Origin: CAZDUS01 sp964535015
Lineage (GTDB): Bacteria; Verrucomicrobiota; Kiritimatiellia; CAIKKV01; CAITUY01
NCBI GenBank assembly: GCA_964535015.1
Contig: CAZHRU010000023.1
Location: 1 to 33,208, forward strand
DNA: 33,208 nt
Direction: 5' to 3'
Shown here: piece after piece, positions 5,532 through 13,987 of the stretch
Numbering within the stretch: position 1 is the first letter of the stretch
How the letters are laid out: each line of letters starts with the position of its first letter
Position numbers and translations under genes: made by a program
Notes under the pieces: model-generated
Seen by the model: only the letters and a program-made list of their open reading frames with translations
The model's database searches: none
What the model was told of the DNA's origin: nothing

Positions 5532-7169
5532 ATGGATCATCAGCGAGCACTAAATCGATTGCGGAGTCAGGACGTGCTATCTGCCGCGTTGAACTATGCT
5601 CTGTTCGACCGCTGCCAGAATGACTTCTTCGTCGATCCGGTGGAGATCGAATACGCACGGGCGAACCGCGAGACGATCATCCGGGAGTTGATGCAGGAGT
5701 TGGCCGAACCGAGCACCTTCGAGCCCCGCACCGCTTTCGCGTTCTTCCCGCCGAAGAACGATTTGTGCGACCGGCGGATGATCTACTTGCCCATCAAGGA
5801 TTTGACGATCCGTTACGCCATGGCCATCGTGCTATCCGAGCAGATCGACGGGGAAATCCACCCGCAATGTTTTGCCAATCGCCGCGCGACTGGAGAAGAT
5901 GCGAGCCGCCGTTTTACGGCGGATTTCGCGACTGGCGGATGGATGGAGTTCTGCGCCTGGCAGGCAGAATGTGCCGACCGGAACAGCGTGTTGCTCCGGA
6001 CCGACATTTCCTCGTTCTACGATTCCGTGTCGCACGAGTACCTGATTGACGCGATATGCCGACATCTCGTGCTGCCGAAGGAGTGCCCGTTTGCGGATTT
6101 GTTGCGGCGGATTCTGCGTGTCCCGGTGATCTACTACTCGACCAGCACGGGGCAAATCGAAGGCCCGGCACTCACGCATCAGGGGTTGCCGCTTGGCGAC
6201 GGCGTGGAAGGTTATCTCGCGAATCTGTACCTCAAGGATGTGGACGACGCGATGATGATGGCGAACGCATGTTACGGACGGTATGTCGACGACATGCGAC
6301 TCTTCGGGAACTCCAGGGCGCAGGTGATACGACAACTCCGCATCCTCCAGGAGCAACTTCTTCACAAGGGCCTGAACCTGAATGCGTCCAAGACGGAGAT
6401 TGCTGAAGACAAAGGGGCTGTGGCTGACCTGATGTCACGTCTCTCTGCGGCTGGCGGATACGAGCAGGAAGACGAAGAGCCTGAAGAGAGGCCTGTGGTA
6501 CAGCAGATCGACCGGCCTTTCGAGGAGTTCGACCGAGAGTTTGCCGAAAGCGATGGGATCAAGAGTGGATCTGACGCGAAGGACTTTTGCAAGTACCTGA
6601 GCAAACGAGGACCGAATGGCCTCCCGGTTGTCGGCATGCACGGGCGGCGCCGATGGCACGTGCAGCACCTCGCGGCTGCGCTAACACGGTGGCGTGGGGC
6701 GGCCAAGCATGCGGCGTGGTTGCTGGTGCAAGCGGCGACTTACCGAGGGGTTCCGGGCGATGTGCAACGGGAAGCGCGGCGCGTGATGATGGGACTGCTG
6801 GGCGATGGCGAAACCAGCGCCTACGTGCGCTATCGCGTGCTGCACCACTTGCTGAAGGTTCGGCGTTCGAGACGCGGAGGCGCCGGACGGCTCCTTCAGG
6901 TGCTAACGAACGACGAGCGGGGACAGATAGCCGGCCTGATGGCGACGTATCTTGCAGCCCCTGCCTTTGAGTTGAACCTGATCGCACTACACTATCTGCG
7001 CCTGGACGGATGCCCCGAACATGAGCTTCGGCGACTCGTCGCAGAGCATTGCCGACGGGGATGTGAGCCGGTGCGCAATGCACTGGCGTTGGCGGCTGAA
7101 CTGCCCCCTGCAGAACTTCCGGCCATGATTGCAGTTGATGAACCAGACGAGTCTCCTGCCCAGTACTAG
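5532..7169 (+). CDS. Defence-type reverse transcriptase with helical C-terminal extension
   Basis: This is an RNA-directed DNA polymerase of 545 residues. Motif A contains the first catalytic Asp (LLRTDISSFYDSVSH, Asp158). Motif B is HQGLPLGDGVEGYLANLYL from residue 216. The catalytic box is YVDD at 251-254 (YGRYVDDMRLFG). An acidic linker around residues 304-340 leads to about 200 residues of helical, Arg- and Leu-rich sequence resembling HEAT/alpha-repeat tails. That layout matches the abortive-infection and 'unknown group' RTs (AbiA/AbiK/DRT-like). It does not match group II intron proteins, since no maturase or HNH part is seen. Location next to BREX supports a defence role. The subgroup cannot be assigned by eye. 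GGTGGGG precedes the ATG as a ribosome-binding site. Confidence 0.85.
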   Translation: MDHQRALNRLRSQDVLSAALNYALFDRCQNDFFVDPVEIEYARANRETIIRELMQELAEPSTFEPRTAFAFFPPKNDLCDRRMIYLPIKDLTIRYAMAIVLSEQIDGEIHPQCFANRRATGEDASRRFTADFATGGWMEFCAWQAECADRNSVLLRTDISSFYDSVSHEYLIDAICRHLVLPKECPFADLLRRILRVPVIYYSTSTGQIEGPALTHQGLPLGDGVEGYLANLYLKDVDDAMMMANACYGRYVDDMRLFGNSRAQVIRQLRILQEQLLHKGLNLNASKTEIAEDKGAVADLMSRLSAAGGYEQEDEEPEERPVVQQIDRPFEEFDREFAESDGIKSGSDAKDFCKYLSKRGPNGLPVVGMHGRRRWHVQHLAAALTRWRGAAKHAAWLLVQAATYRGVPGDVQREARRVMMGLLGDGETSAYVRYRVLHHLLKVRRSRRGGAGRLLQVLTNDERGQIAGLMATYLAAPAFELNLIALHYLRLDGCPEHELRRLVAEHCRRGCEPVRNALALAAELPPAELPAMIAVDEPDESPAQY

Positions 7170-7322
7170 CGCTTCGCGAGCATGAAGTGCGATTTTCTCG
7201 TTCCCGCAACACTCTCTGCTGATGCCACTTATGTGATGTGAAAGAAAATGCTTGCGCGCCATCGCATACGCCCGTACCATGTCAAAAATCATTGAGCCGG
7301 CTAGTTTGCCGGCGAGACTGGA
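7170..7322 (+). promoter_or_regulatory. Leader of the BREX operon with GCCGGC hairpin
   Basis: This 153-base gap is the only sizeable one before the long operon, so the operon promoter should lie here. A weak CTTGCG...TACCAT pair with an 18-base spacer (about 7251-7280) is the best candidate. A perfect hairpin, GCCGGC-TAGTTT-GCCGGC at 7296-7313, ends 9 bases before the first ATG and could limit ribosome access. Neither the promoter nor a control protein can be confirmed from sequence alone. Confidence 0.35.
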
Positions 7323-8153
7323 ATGTTTCTCATGAAGGATCTATTGATCGCGGAAGGCAGCCGGAGTGAGGCCGAAATGGCTGTTTTGGAGCGAATAGGC
7401 TTTCGTTTCGGCGACAAAGGCGCGCACACAAGCCGCACGATCATGGTCGAGGAATTGACCACCCTGCTCCGGACATGCCCGGCGGAGGCGACGCGTAGTG
7501 ACTATTCCGTAGCCGTGGTGGAGCACAACTGTCTCGGGAAGCATACTGCCGCGACCCGGAAATTAACGGTGCAGCGGATGTCCGAAATGTACGCGCTTGA
7601 TCCGGGGGTGCCGATCTTTCGACTTCTCCGTTACTTCTGGAATGCGGATGAGCGAGCCCACGGAGAGTTTGCGCTCCTGGCGGCCATGGCGCGTGATCCC
7701 CTTCTGCGAGCCACCGCACCGGTTGTTCTCGCGCTACAGGGCGGGCAGGAACTGGCCCGGCAGCAGATGACGGATGCAATCCGGGCCAATGTCGGCGACC
7801 GATTGAACGATGACAGCCTTGATAAAGTGGTCCGGAATACGGGTTCCTCCTGGACCCAGTCCGGGCACCTGCTTGGCCGTGGGCGGAAGAAACGGGTCAA
7901 GATCGACCCGACACCGGCTTCGGTTGCTTTTGCGTTGCTCTTGGGTTACCTGCTGGGGACGCGCGGACAGAACCTGTTTGAGACGCTCTTTGCGCGTGCT
8001 CTGGACCGCGAGGCAAATGAACTGGCTTTTCTAGCCATGGACGCCAAGCGATTGGGGTTCCTGGACATCAAGAGTAGCGGCGGTCTGACGGTGATTTCGT
8101 TCGATGGCATTTTGAACGAACAGGAAAAGAGGTTCTGCTATGGCGCGCATTGA
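7323..8153 (+). CDS. BrxA-position protein of BREX operon
   Basis: This is a 276-residue helical protein occupying the place of BrxA, directly before brxB. Conserved-looking segments are FGDKGAHTSRTIMVEEL (about 29-45), VVEHNCLGKHTAATRKLT, ARDPLLRATAPVVLAL, NTGSSWTQSGHLLGRGRKK and a glycine-rich PASVAFALLLGYLLG near 200. It is longer than classical BrxA (DUF1819, about 200 residues) and only resembles it in general pattern: helical, with the 'NxLxKxTxxTR' and 'SSWT' regions. It may therefore be a divergent BrxA or an analogue. BrxA proteins have been reported to bind DNA. The ATG at 7323 or 7335 is possible; the residues before SRTIM look genuinely coding. It overlaps brxB by 14 bases. Confidence 0.65.
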   Translation: MFLMKDLLIAEGSRSEAEMAVLERIGFRFGDKGAHTSRTIMVEELTTLLRTCPAEATRSDYSVAVVEHNCLGKHTAATRKLTVQRMSEMYALDPGVPIFRLLRYFWNADERAHGEFALLAAMARDPLLRATAPVVLALQGGQELARQQMTDAIRANVGDRLNDDSLDKVVRNTGSSWTQSGHLLGRGRKKRVKIDPTPASVAFALLLGYLLGTRGQNLFETLFARALDREANELAFLAMDAKRLGFLDIKSSGGLTVISFDGILNEQEKRFCYGAH

Positions 8154-8700
8154 GGAACTGGTTGCCAACTACAAGGCGCACATCTCGGCGCCCTGGCAGA
8201 AGAATCTGGCCGGCGCTCAGAAGACCATCTTCGTGGTTTACCCGAAGGTGGATGAGCGTCGCTTGAGGGCGCGATTGGAATTGTTCGAGATCGCCACCAA
8301 GGAGGCCGGTCATACCTGGTACCTGTTCGACTTCACGACGACGTTCGCCCGGTGGATGGCCGGTACCGACTACCGGGACGAATACTTTCGGGAGCCGGCG
8401 GATCTCGGATTGAAACTGGAGACCGATTTCCTGCACTACGCCGCCTCTCAACTGCGCGATGCGTTGACGGACGCCAAAGCGGATGAGAACAGCGTCGTAG
8501 CGGCTTGCGGCGTTGCGAGCCTGTACGGTTTCTCGCGTGTGTCGCTGTTGTTGAAGGAGGTGGAACAGGCCATTCGTGGCCGTTTGGCGCTGTTCTTCCC
8601 TGGAGAGTTCGAGAACAACAACTACCGGTTATTGGACGCCCGCGACGGGTGGAATTATCTGGCGGTGCCTATCACTCTGCATTCAGGAGGTGAACTATGA
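8140..8700 (+). CDS. brxB: BREX protein BrxB (DUF1788-like)
   Basis: This is a 186-residue protein matching the BrxB/DUF1788 pattern: an N-terminal helix, then IFVVYPKVDERRLRARLELF, the conserved HTWYLFDFTTTFARWMAG segment, and a C-terminal strand-helix region with LFFPGEFENNNYRLLDARDG and YLAVPI. These are the typical 'YpP..E..l' and 'FPG....ynyrll....gwnYlavpi' blocks of the family. BrxB is a small core BREX component of unknown biochemistry, needed in type 1 systems. AAGAGG precedes the ATG. The gene overlaps its neighbours on both sides (14 bases upstream, 4 downstream as ATGA), indicating tight translational coupling. Confidence 0.85.
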   Translation: MARIEELVANYKAHISAPWQKNLAGAQKTIFVVYPKVDERRLRARLELFEIATKEAGHTWYLFDFTTTFARWMAGTDYRDEYFREPADLGLKLETDFLHYAASQLRDALTDAKADENSVVAACGVASLYGFSRVSLLLKEVEQAIRGRLALFFPGEFENNNYRLLDARDGWNYLAVPITLHSGGEL

Positions 8701-11700
8701 TTCGCAATAAAGACCTGTTCGAGCGCGACCCAACCAAGACCAAGTTGTTGAACGATGGCGTGGCAGCGGTAAAGGACGCTGTGACGGCGCAGGAACTGGA
8801 GACCCTGCGCTTTGAGTTGTCGCACTTTGTCTGCGAAGGCCAGTACAAGGAAGGCATCATCCGCATCCTTGAATCGTACATCGCGAACATCACATCGGCA
8901 TCGCAACCGGCCGCCTGGATTAGCGGCTTCTTCGGCAGCGGTAAGTCCACCCTGGAAAAGATTGCCCGGCACCTGTGGGTTGACACGAAGTTCCCCGACA
9001 CGGGCGAGACGGCGCGGGGGTTGACGCATCTTCCGGCGGAAGTGAAGGAACTGCTTAAGGAACTGGACACGCTGGGCACGCGGTTTGGCGGGCTGCATTC
9101 GGCGGCGGGTGCCCTGCCGGCCGGCGGCGGCATGAATGTACGGCTGGCGGTGTTGGGAATCGTTTTCCGGTCCAGAGGGTTGCCGGAATCGTTGCCCCAG
9201 GCGCAATTCTGCTTGTGGCTCAAGAAGTCCGGCAACCTTGAGAAGGTGCGCAAGAGTATCGAGGCGGCCGGGAAGGATTTCCTGAAGGAATTGAACGACC
9301 TCTATGTCAGTCCGTTGATCGCCAAGGCCGTGATGGCCGCCGACCCTGAGTTTGCGGCGGACGAAAAGAAGGCCCGCGAAGCGCTGCGCGCACAATTTCC
9401 CCGGCGCGAAACGGTGACGGACGCCGAATTCATCGGGACCATGCGGGAGGTCCTGGAGTTGAACGGTAAGTTGCCGTGCACCTTGATCGTCCTGGATGAA
9501 ATCCAACTCTACATCGGCGACAATCCCCAGCGGTCCCTGGACGTGCAGATGATCGCGGAGGCGCTGTGCAAGCAGATGGACAGTCGGATCATGCTCGTGG
9601 GTGCTGGGCAAACGGCACTGGCCGGGTCCGATCCCCTTCTGCAACGGTTGCGGGATCGATTCAAGATCAGCGTGGAGTTGTCCGACGCGGACGTGGAGAC
9701 GGTGACCCGGCGTGTCGTCCTGGCCAAGAAGGCGGATAAGCGCAAGGTGATTGAGGACATGTTGGAAGCCAACGCTGGCGAGGTGGATCGGCACCTGGCC
9801 TCGACCAAGATCGGGCCGCGCGAAGAGGATAAGAAGGTCCGCGTGGACGACTATCCTCTCCTGCCGGTGCGGCGGCGGTTCTGGGAACGGGTCCTGCGCT
9901 CGATTGACGTGCAAGGCACGGCGGCGCAACTGCGCACACAGCTTCGAATCGTGCATGATGCGGTCCGCGGGCTGGCCGAGCGATCGGTCGGCACGGTGCT
10001 GGCGGCAGATTGCATATTCGATCAACTGCAGCCGATCCTGCTCCAGACCGGGTTTCTTCCGCGTGAGATCGACGAAACCATTCGGAATCTGCGGGACGGC
10101 AGCAAGGATGGCGAATTGGCGAGCCGGTTGTGCGGGTTGGTGTTCCTGATCCGAAAGTTGCCTCGGGAAAAAGTGGCGGATTGCGGTGTGCGCGCCAAGG
10201 CGGAAATGCTGGCGGACCTGCTGGTCGAGGACCTTGAAAAGGATGGCGCCCGGCTGCGGCGCGACATCCCGAAGATTCTGGATAAGTTGGTTGCGGATAG
10301 TAAATTGATCAAGGTGGACGATGAATACAGTCTGCAAACCCGCGAGAGCAGCGAATGGGAAGCGGAGTTCCGTCGCCGGTTTTCGGGCCTGAACAGCGAT
10401 CTGACGAGCGTGAATGCCAAGCGCACAGGTCTCCTGAGCGCCGAATGCACGAAGGCGCTGACAAATGTGAAGATACCGCATGGGCTGAGCAAGATCGCAC
10501 GGCCGCTTCTCATTCATGTCGGGGGCGATGCGCCCGTTGTGGATGGCACTGAAGTGCCGGTCTGGATTCGTGACGGCTGGGACGTGAGCGAGAGCATGGT
10601 GCTTTCGGACGCGCGCAAGGCTGGCGCGGATTCCCCCTGCGTCTTCGTGCACATTCCGAAGGCGAGCGCAGAGGATTTGAAGAAGGCCCTGGTGGAGTTC
10701 GAGGCGGCGAAGCAAACCTTGGATGTGAAGGGCATTCCGACCACGACCGAAGGGAACGAGGCGCGGTCGGCGATGGAAACCCGGCGGGCGACGGCGGAAA
10801 GCAACAGGGATCGAATCATCCGGGACCTGATCACCAGCGCCAAGGTATTCAAGGGCGGCGGGTCGGAAGTCATCAACATCGATCTCGTGGAAAAAGTGAA
10901 ATCCGCGGCATCCGATGCACTGGATCGTCTGTTCCCGAATTTCAAAGATGCGGATGACAGCCGATGGAACACGGTCATCAACCGGGCCAAAGCCAAGGAC
11001 GGCAATGCTCTACAGGCGGTGGATTGGAAGGACGTGCCGGAGAAACACGCGGTTTGTGCCGCCCTCCTGGCGGCGATTGGAGCGGGGAAGAAGGGCAAAG
11101 ACCTGCGCGATCAATTCGAGGCGGCGCCCTATGGCTGGCCGCGTGACGCGATCGACGGCGCACTGATCACCCTTCACACCGTGGGCCATGTGCGCGCCAT
11201 GCACAAAGGGACGGTACTCACGGCTGGACAACTCGACCAAGCCAAGGTCCCCGTGACTGATTTCCGCACGGAGACGGTGGCGATCCCGGTAAAGGACAAG
11301 ATCAAACTGCGCAAGTTGTTCCAGGACGCCGGGCTGAAGTTCAAACCGGACGATGAACTCGCGGTATTGGGCGAGCAATTCCTTGGAGTGATGGAAGACG
11401 TGGCCGGCAAGGCCGGTGGCGATGCCCCGATGCCGGCGTGCCCGAAGACAACGATAGTGGACACGATACGCGCGCTGGCGGGCAATGAGATGCTGGCGGC
11501 GATTCTCAAGGAACACGACGAACTCAAGAAGCTACTGGGCGAATGGCAGGACCTGGCGAAACGCGCCGAGAAGCGCAGGCCGGCGTGGGAGACGTTGACG
11601 GACTTGCTGGATCACGCGAACGGTTTGACGGAAGCCGTCGAGTTGGCGGCAGAGGCCGATGCGATTCTCGACGAGCGCCGGCTTTTGGAGGACAGCGACC

Positions 11701-12149
11701 ACGTGTCCTCCGTCCATGACAAGGTTGTGAAACTGCTGCGGGCAGCGTTGAAGAAGGCGCACGCGGCGACGAAGGATGTCTACGACCGTGAGATGGAATC
11801 CCTGGAAGCCAACGTGAGTTGGAAGAAGACGAAGAAGGCGGACCAGGCGCGGCTGTTGCAGGAAGCGGGGATCATTGAGGTGGGCGACCTGGACGTGGGG
11901 AATGACGCGACCTTGATCACGGCCCTATCGGAGCGGTCATTGCCCGTGTGGTCAGCAACGGCCGACGCCCTGCCGGAGCGGTTTCGGCAGGCGGCCTTGG
12001 CAGCCGCCAAACTGTTGGAGCCGAAGGTTCAGAGCGTGAAGTTGAAGAGTGGTACGCTCAAGACCTCCGAGGACATAACAGCGTGGCTGGCCGAGACGGA
12101 AAAGGATCTCGTGGCCAAGCTGAAAAAGGGGCCGATTGTGATCGGGTAA
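8697..12149 (+). CDS. brxC: BREX ATPase BrxC/PglY-like
   Basis: This is a large P-loop ATPase of 1150 residues, the usual length for BrxC/PglY. Walker A is GFFGSGKST at residues 77-85 and Walker B is LIVLDEIQ with Asp267-Glu268. A sensor-like segment, RIMLVGAGQTAL, follows. The C-terminal half is helical, with Lys/Glu-rich coiled-coil regions (KEHDELKKLLGEWQDLAKR, near 940), as in other family members. BrxC/PglY proteins are core BREX components and are thought to act with PglX and BrxB on DNA marking and phage exclusion. AGGAGG lies just before the ATG. The next gene starts after 22 bases. A 686-codon open frame on the opposite strand (8655-10715) is a codon-bias shadow. Confidence 0.88.
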   Translation: MIRNKDLFERDPTKTKLLNDGVAAVKDAVTAQELETLRFELSHFVCEGQYKEGIIRILESYIANITSASQPAAWISGFFGSGKSTLEKIARHLWVDTKFPDTGETARGLTHLPAEVKELLKELDTLGTRFGGLHSAAGALPAGGGMNVRLAVLGIVFRSRGLPESLPQAQFCLWLKKSGNLEKVRKSIEAAGKDFLKELNDLYVSPLIAKAVMAADPEFAADEKKAREALRAQFPRRETVTDAEFIGTMREVLELNGKLPCTLIVLDEIQLYIGDNPQRSLDVQMIAEALCKQMDSRIMLVGAGQTALAGSDPLLQRLRDRFKISVELSDADVETVTRRVVLAKKADKRKVIEDMLEANAGEVDRHLASTKIGPREEDKKVRVDDYPLLPVRRRFWERVLRSIDVQGTAAQLRTQLRIVHDAVRGLAERSVGTVLAADCIFDQLQPILLQTGFLPREIDETIRNLRDGSKDGELASRLCGLVFLIRKLPREKVADCGVRAKAEMLADLLVEDLEKDGARLRRDIPKILDKLVADSKLIKVDDEYSLQTRESSEWEAEFRRRFSGLNSDLTSVNAKRTGLLSAECTKALTNVKIPHGLSKIARPLLIHVGGDAPVVDGTEVPVWIRDGWDVSESMVLSDARKAGADSPCVFVHIPKASAEDLKKALVEFEAAKQTLDVKGIPTTTEGNEARSAMETRRATAESNRDRIIRDLITSAKVFKGGGSEVINIDLVEKVKSAASDALDRLFPNFKDADDSRWNTVINRAKAKDGNALQAVDWKDVPEKHAVCAALLAAIGAGKKGKDLRDQFEAAPYGWPRDAIDGALITLHTVGHVRAMHKGTVLTAGQLDQAKVPVTDFRTETVAIPVKDKIKLRKLFQDAGLKFKPDDELAVLGEQFLGVMEDVAGKAGGDAPMPACPKTTIVDTIRALAGNEMLAAILKEHDELKKLLGEWQDLAKRAEKRRPAWETLTDLLDHANGLTEAVELAAEADAILDERRLLEDSDHVSSVHDKVVKLLRAALKKAHAATKDVYDREMESLEANVSWKKTKKADQARLLQEAGIIEVGDLDVGNDATLITALSERSLPVWSATADALPERFRQAALAAAKLLEPKVQSVKLKSGTLKTSEDITAWLAETEKDLVAKLKKGPIVIG

Positions 12150-12171
12150 ACAACATTGAAGGAGACAGCAC

Positions 12172-12660
12172 ATGCCCGTGTTCATTTCACATAGGACTGC
12201 CGATAACGCCATTGCGTTGCAAGTCGCTTTACGCTTGCGAACCAAGCACGGCATTACCGTCTACATTGATGACATAGATCAGGAAGTCAAGAAAGCCCAA
12301 GGCACGGCCGCGATAACGGCGCTACTGGTGAGGCGAATCAATGCGTGCACCAACCTACTCGCGATCGTCTCACAGAACACCCAGGGATCCTGGTGGGTTC
12401 CTTTTGAGATCGGTGTGGCACGGCAGTCGCCGCGGGCAATCACCACGATGACGAATCAGACAGACGAGACCCTTCCAAAGTTCCTCCTGGAGTGGCCTCG
12501 GCTTCGCGGCGATACGGCAGTTGATGTCTTCGCGCAACTCTATAAGTTGCACAGTCGAGTACTCACTGAACGGGTATTGCAGAAACAGGGTTCGGTTCTG
12601 GAACAGATCAGCAGTGTTGATCAATTCAATACGACACTGAAGCGGGCGCTGGGACAGTGA
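12172..12660 (+). CDS. TIR-domain protein
   Basis: This is a short TIR protein of 162 residues, essentially one domain. Box 1 is MPVFISHRTADN at the N-terminus. YIDDIDQE near 31 gives the BB-loop region. NLLAIVSQNTQGSWWVPFEIG holds the alphaC region with the likely catalytic glutamate (Glu79 in WVPFEIG). Bacterial TIR domains commonly cleave NAD+ or make cyclic ADP-ribose-type signals in phage defence. No sensor domain is attached, so it must respond to a partner. GAAGGAG precedes the ATG. The sequence is AT-richer than brxC and pglX, suggesting later insertion into the operon. The next TIR gene starts 13 bases after the stop. Confidence 0.82.
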   Translation: MPVFISHRTADNAIALQVALRLRTKHGITVYIDDIDQEVKKAQGTAAITALLVRRINACTNLLAIVSQNTQGSWWVPFEIGVARQSPRAITTMTNQTDETLPKFLLEWPRLRGDTAVDVFAQLYKLHSRVLTERVLQKQGSVLEQISSVDQFNTTLKRALGQ

Positions 12661-12673
12661 GAGGGAAGAAACC

Positions 12674-13279
12674 ATGAGTTACAATAACGATCAGCGAACT
12701 GGTTTGCAGGCGCCCAATCTTCGCTCACTCCTTGCGGTGCAACCCACTGGGCTGAGACCGTTTGGTCTCAATTCCATTCTCGCGGCGAAGCCCAAAGTGT
12801 TCGTGAGCTACCATCACCAGCGTGACCAGGGGTATTATGACAAATTCATGAGAATCTTTGCGGACGGTTACGACATCATCACCGACACGTCCATAGAACG
12901 GCGCATCGGCAGTGATGACGTGAGTTACCAGCAGCAGGTTATTCGAGAGGACCACATCACGGGGAGTTCGGTGACGGTTGTACTCTGCGGGCCGGAGACA
13001 TGGAAGCGTCGTTGGATCGACTGGGAGATTCACATGACGCTGAACAAGCAACACGCGCTGCTCGGGATTGCCTTGCCCACGGCCACAGTGAATGCACGCG
13101 GTCAGGTCATCGTTCCTGATCGCCTTTGTGCCAACATCACCAGCGGCTTCGCCCAGTGGATGCAATGGACCGAATCCCCCCAGATTCTGAAAGCGGCAAT
13201 CGATGCGGCAAAGATCAAGGCGCAACAGACTCGCTACATTGACAACTCCGCGCCGCGAATGGAGAGGAGCCGTTCATGA
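12674..13279 (+). CDS. ThsB-like TIR (DUF1863/MTH538-type) protein
   Basis: A second TIR-fold protein of 201 residues, of the type used as ThsB in Thoeris systems. After a 40-residue leader comes KVFVSYHHQRDQGYYDKF, then ITDTSIERRIGSDDVSYQQQV, and SSVTVVLCGPETWKRRWIDW with the probable catalytic glutamate at 118 (DWEIH). In Thoeris, ThsB makes an NAD-derived signal that activates ThsA. No ThsA (SIR2/SLOG or Macro) is visible here; instead the next gene, overlapping by 4 bases, encodes a one-span membrane protein that could be the effector. GAGGGAAG lies before the ATG. Being next to another TIR gene inside a BREX operon is unusual. Confidence 0.82.
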   Translation: MSYNNDQRTGLQAPNLRSLLAVQPTGLRPFGLNSILAAKPKVFVSYHHQRDQGYYDKFMRIFADGYDIITDTSIERRIGSDDVSYQQQVIREDHITGSSVTVVLCGPETWKRRWIDWEIHMTLNKQHALLGIALPTATVNARGQVIVPDRLCANITSGFAQWMQWTESPQILKAAIDAAKIKAQQTRYIDNSAPRMERSRS

Positions 13280-13935
13280 ACACGAATACAGTCGGCGCAA
13301 CCGAGTTAAACCTTTTGACATGGAATGGCTGGGGCTTTGAGGTGCGTGTGGGGCTTCTCTGGTTTTTGGTAGCGGTTGTTGCCGGCGTCCTGGTTTGGTG
13401 GGTACTGCCTTGGGTAAGACGGAAACACTTAAGAGGCTTCCGGACGAAGGCGGTGAAGCTGACATTCAAGGGAGTAGAATGGGAAATCTGCCCTGACATC
13501 GAAACAAGGCGCGTTGCTCACCAGGCGTGGGTAGAGATCAAAAGCCGCAAGGTTGGGCTTCCGTTTGAGGAGGGCTCTGATGTCATCGTCGAGGTATACA
13601 ACTCCTGGTATCAGGTATTTGGCGTGTTGCGCGACCTAGCCAAAAGCATTCCGGCGGATAGGCTTAAGGATTGTGACGACACCAGGAACGTCGTGGGTTT
13701 GTTGATGCGGTCACTTAACGAGGGGCTTCGTCCTCATCTGACGATATGGCAAGCCAAGTTCCGGCGTTGGTATGAGGTCGCTCTGACGCAGGATGCGAAC
13801 AAGGGTAAGTCTCCTCAGGAGATCCAGAGTCTCTATCCGCAATACGATGAACTTGTGCGTGACCTTCGGAAGGTCAACGAGGAATTTGTGAGGTTTGCGG
13901 ATTCCCTGGAAAGAATTGTGCAGCGAGATCCCTGA
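13276..13935 (+). CDS. Single-span membrane protein paired with TIR gene
   Basis: This is a 219-residue protein with one clear membrane segment at about residues 26-48 (VGLLWFLVAVVAGVLVWWVL) followed by a basic stop-transfer stretch (RRKHLRGFRTK). The remaining cytoplasmic part is helical, with EICPDIETRRVAHQAWVEIK and LRPHLTIWQAKFRRWYE. I recall similar proteins beside DUF1863-type TIR genes but know no assigned function. The start overlaps the stop of the TIR gene (ATGA), so the two are probably made together. A membrane effector or anchor activated by a TIR-made signal is the natural guess. It has no recognisable SLATT, SAVED or nuclease domain. Confidence 0.7.
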   Translation: MNTNTVGATELNLLTWNGWGFEVRVGLLWFLVAVVAGVLVWWVLPWVRRKHLRGFRTKAVKLTFKGVEWEICPDIETRRVAHQAWVEIKSRKVGLPFEEGSDVIVEVYNSWYQVFGVLRDLAKSIPADRLKDCDDTRNVVGLLMRSLNEGLRPHLTIWQAKFRRWYEVALTQDANKGKSPQEIQSLYPQYDELVRDLRKVNEEFVRFADSLERIVQRDP

Positions 13936-13987
13936 AGCAACGCAACGGCCAGAAGCGGAAGAAGGACCGGTTACGATTGGAGAAACC

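Noticed and set aside
8655..10715. 686-codon open frame on the minus strand
   Set aside because: It lies fully opposite brxB/brxC, and its residues (His/Arg/Gln/Leu-rich, no domain) are what GC-biased codons of the real gene give on the other strand.
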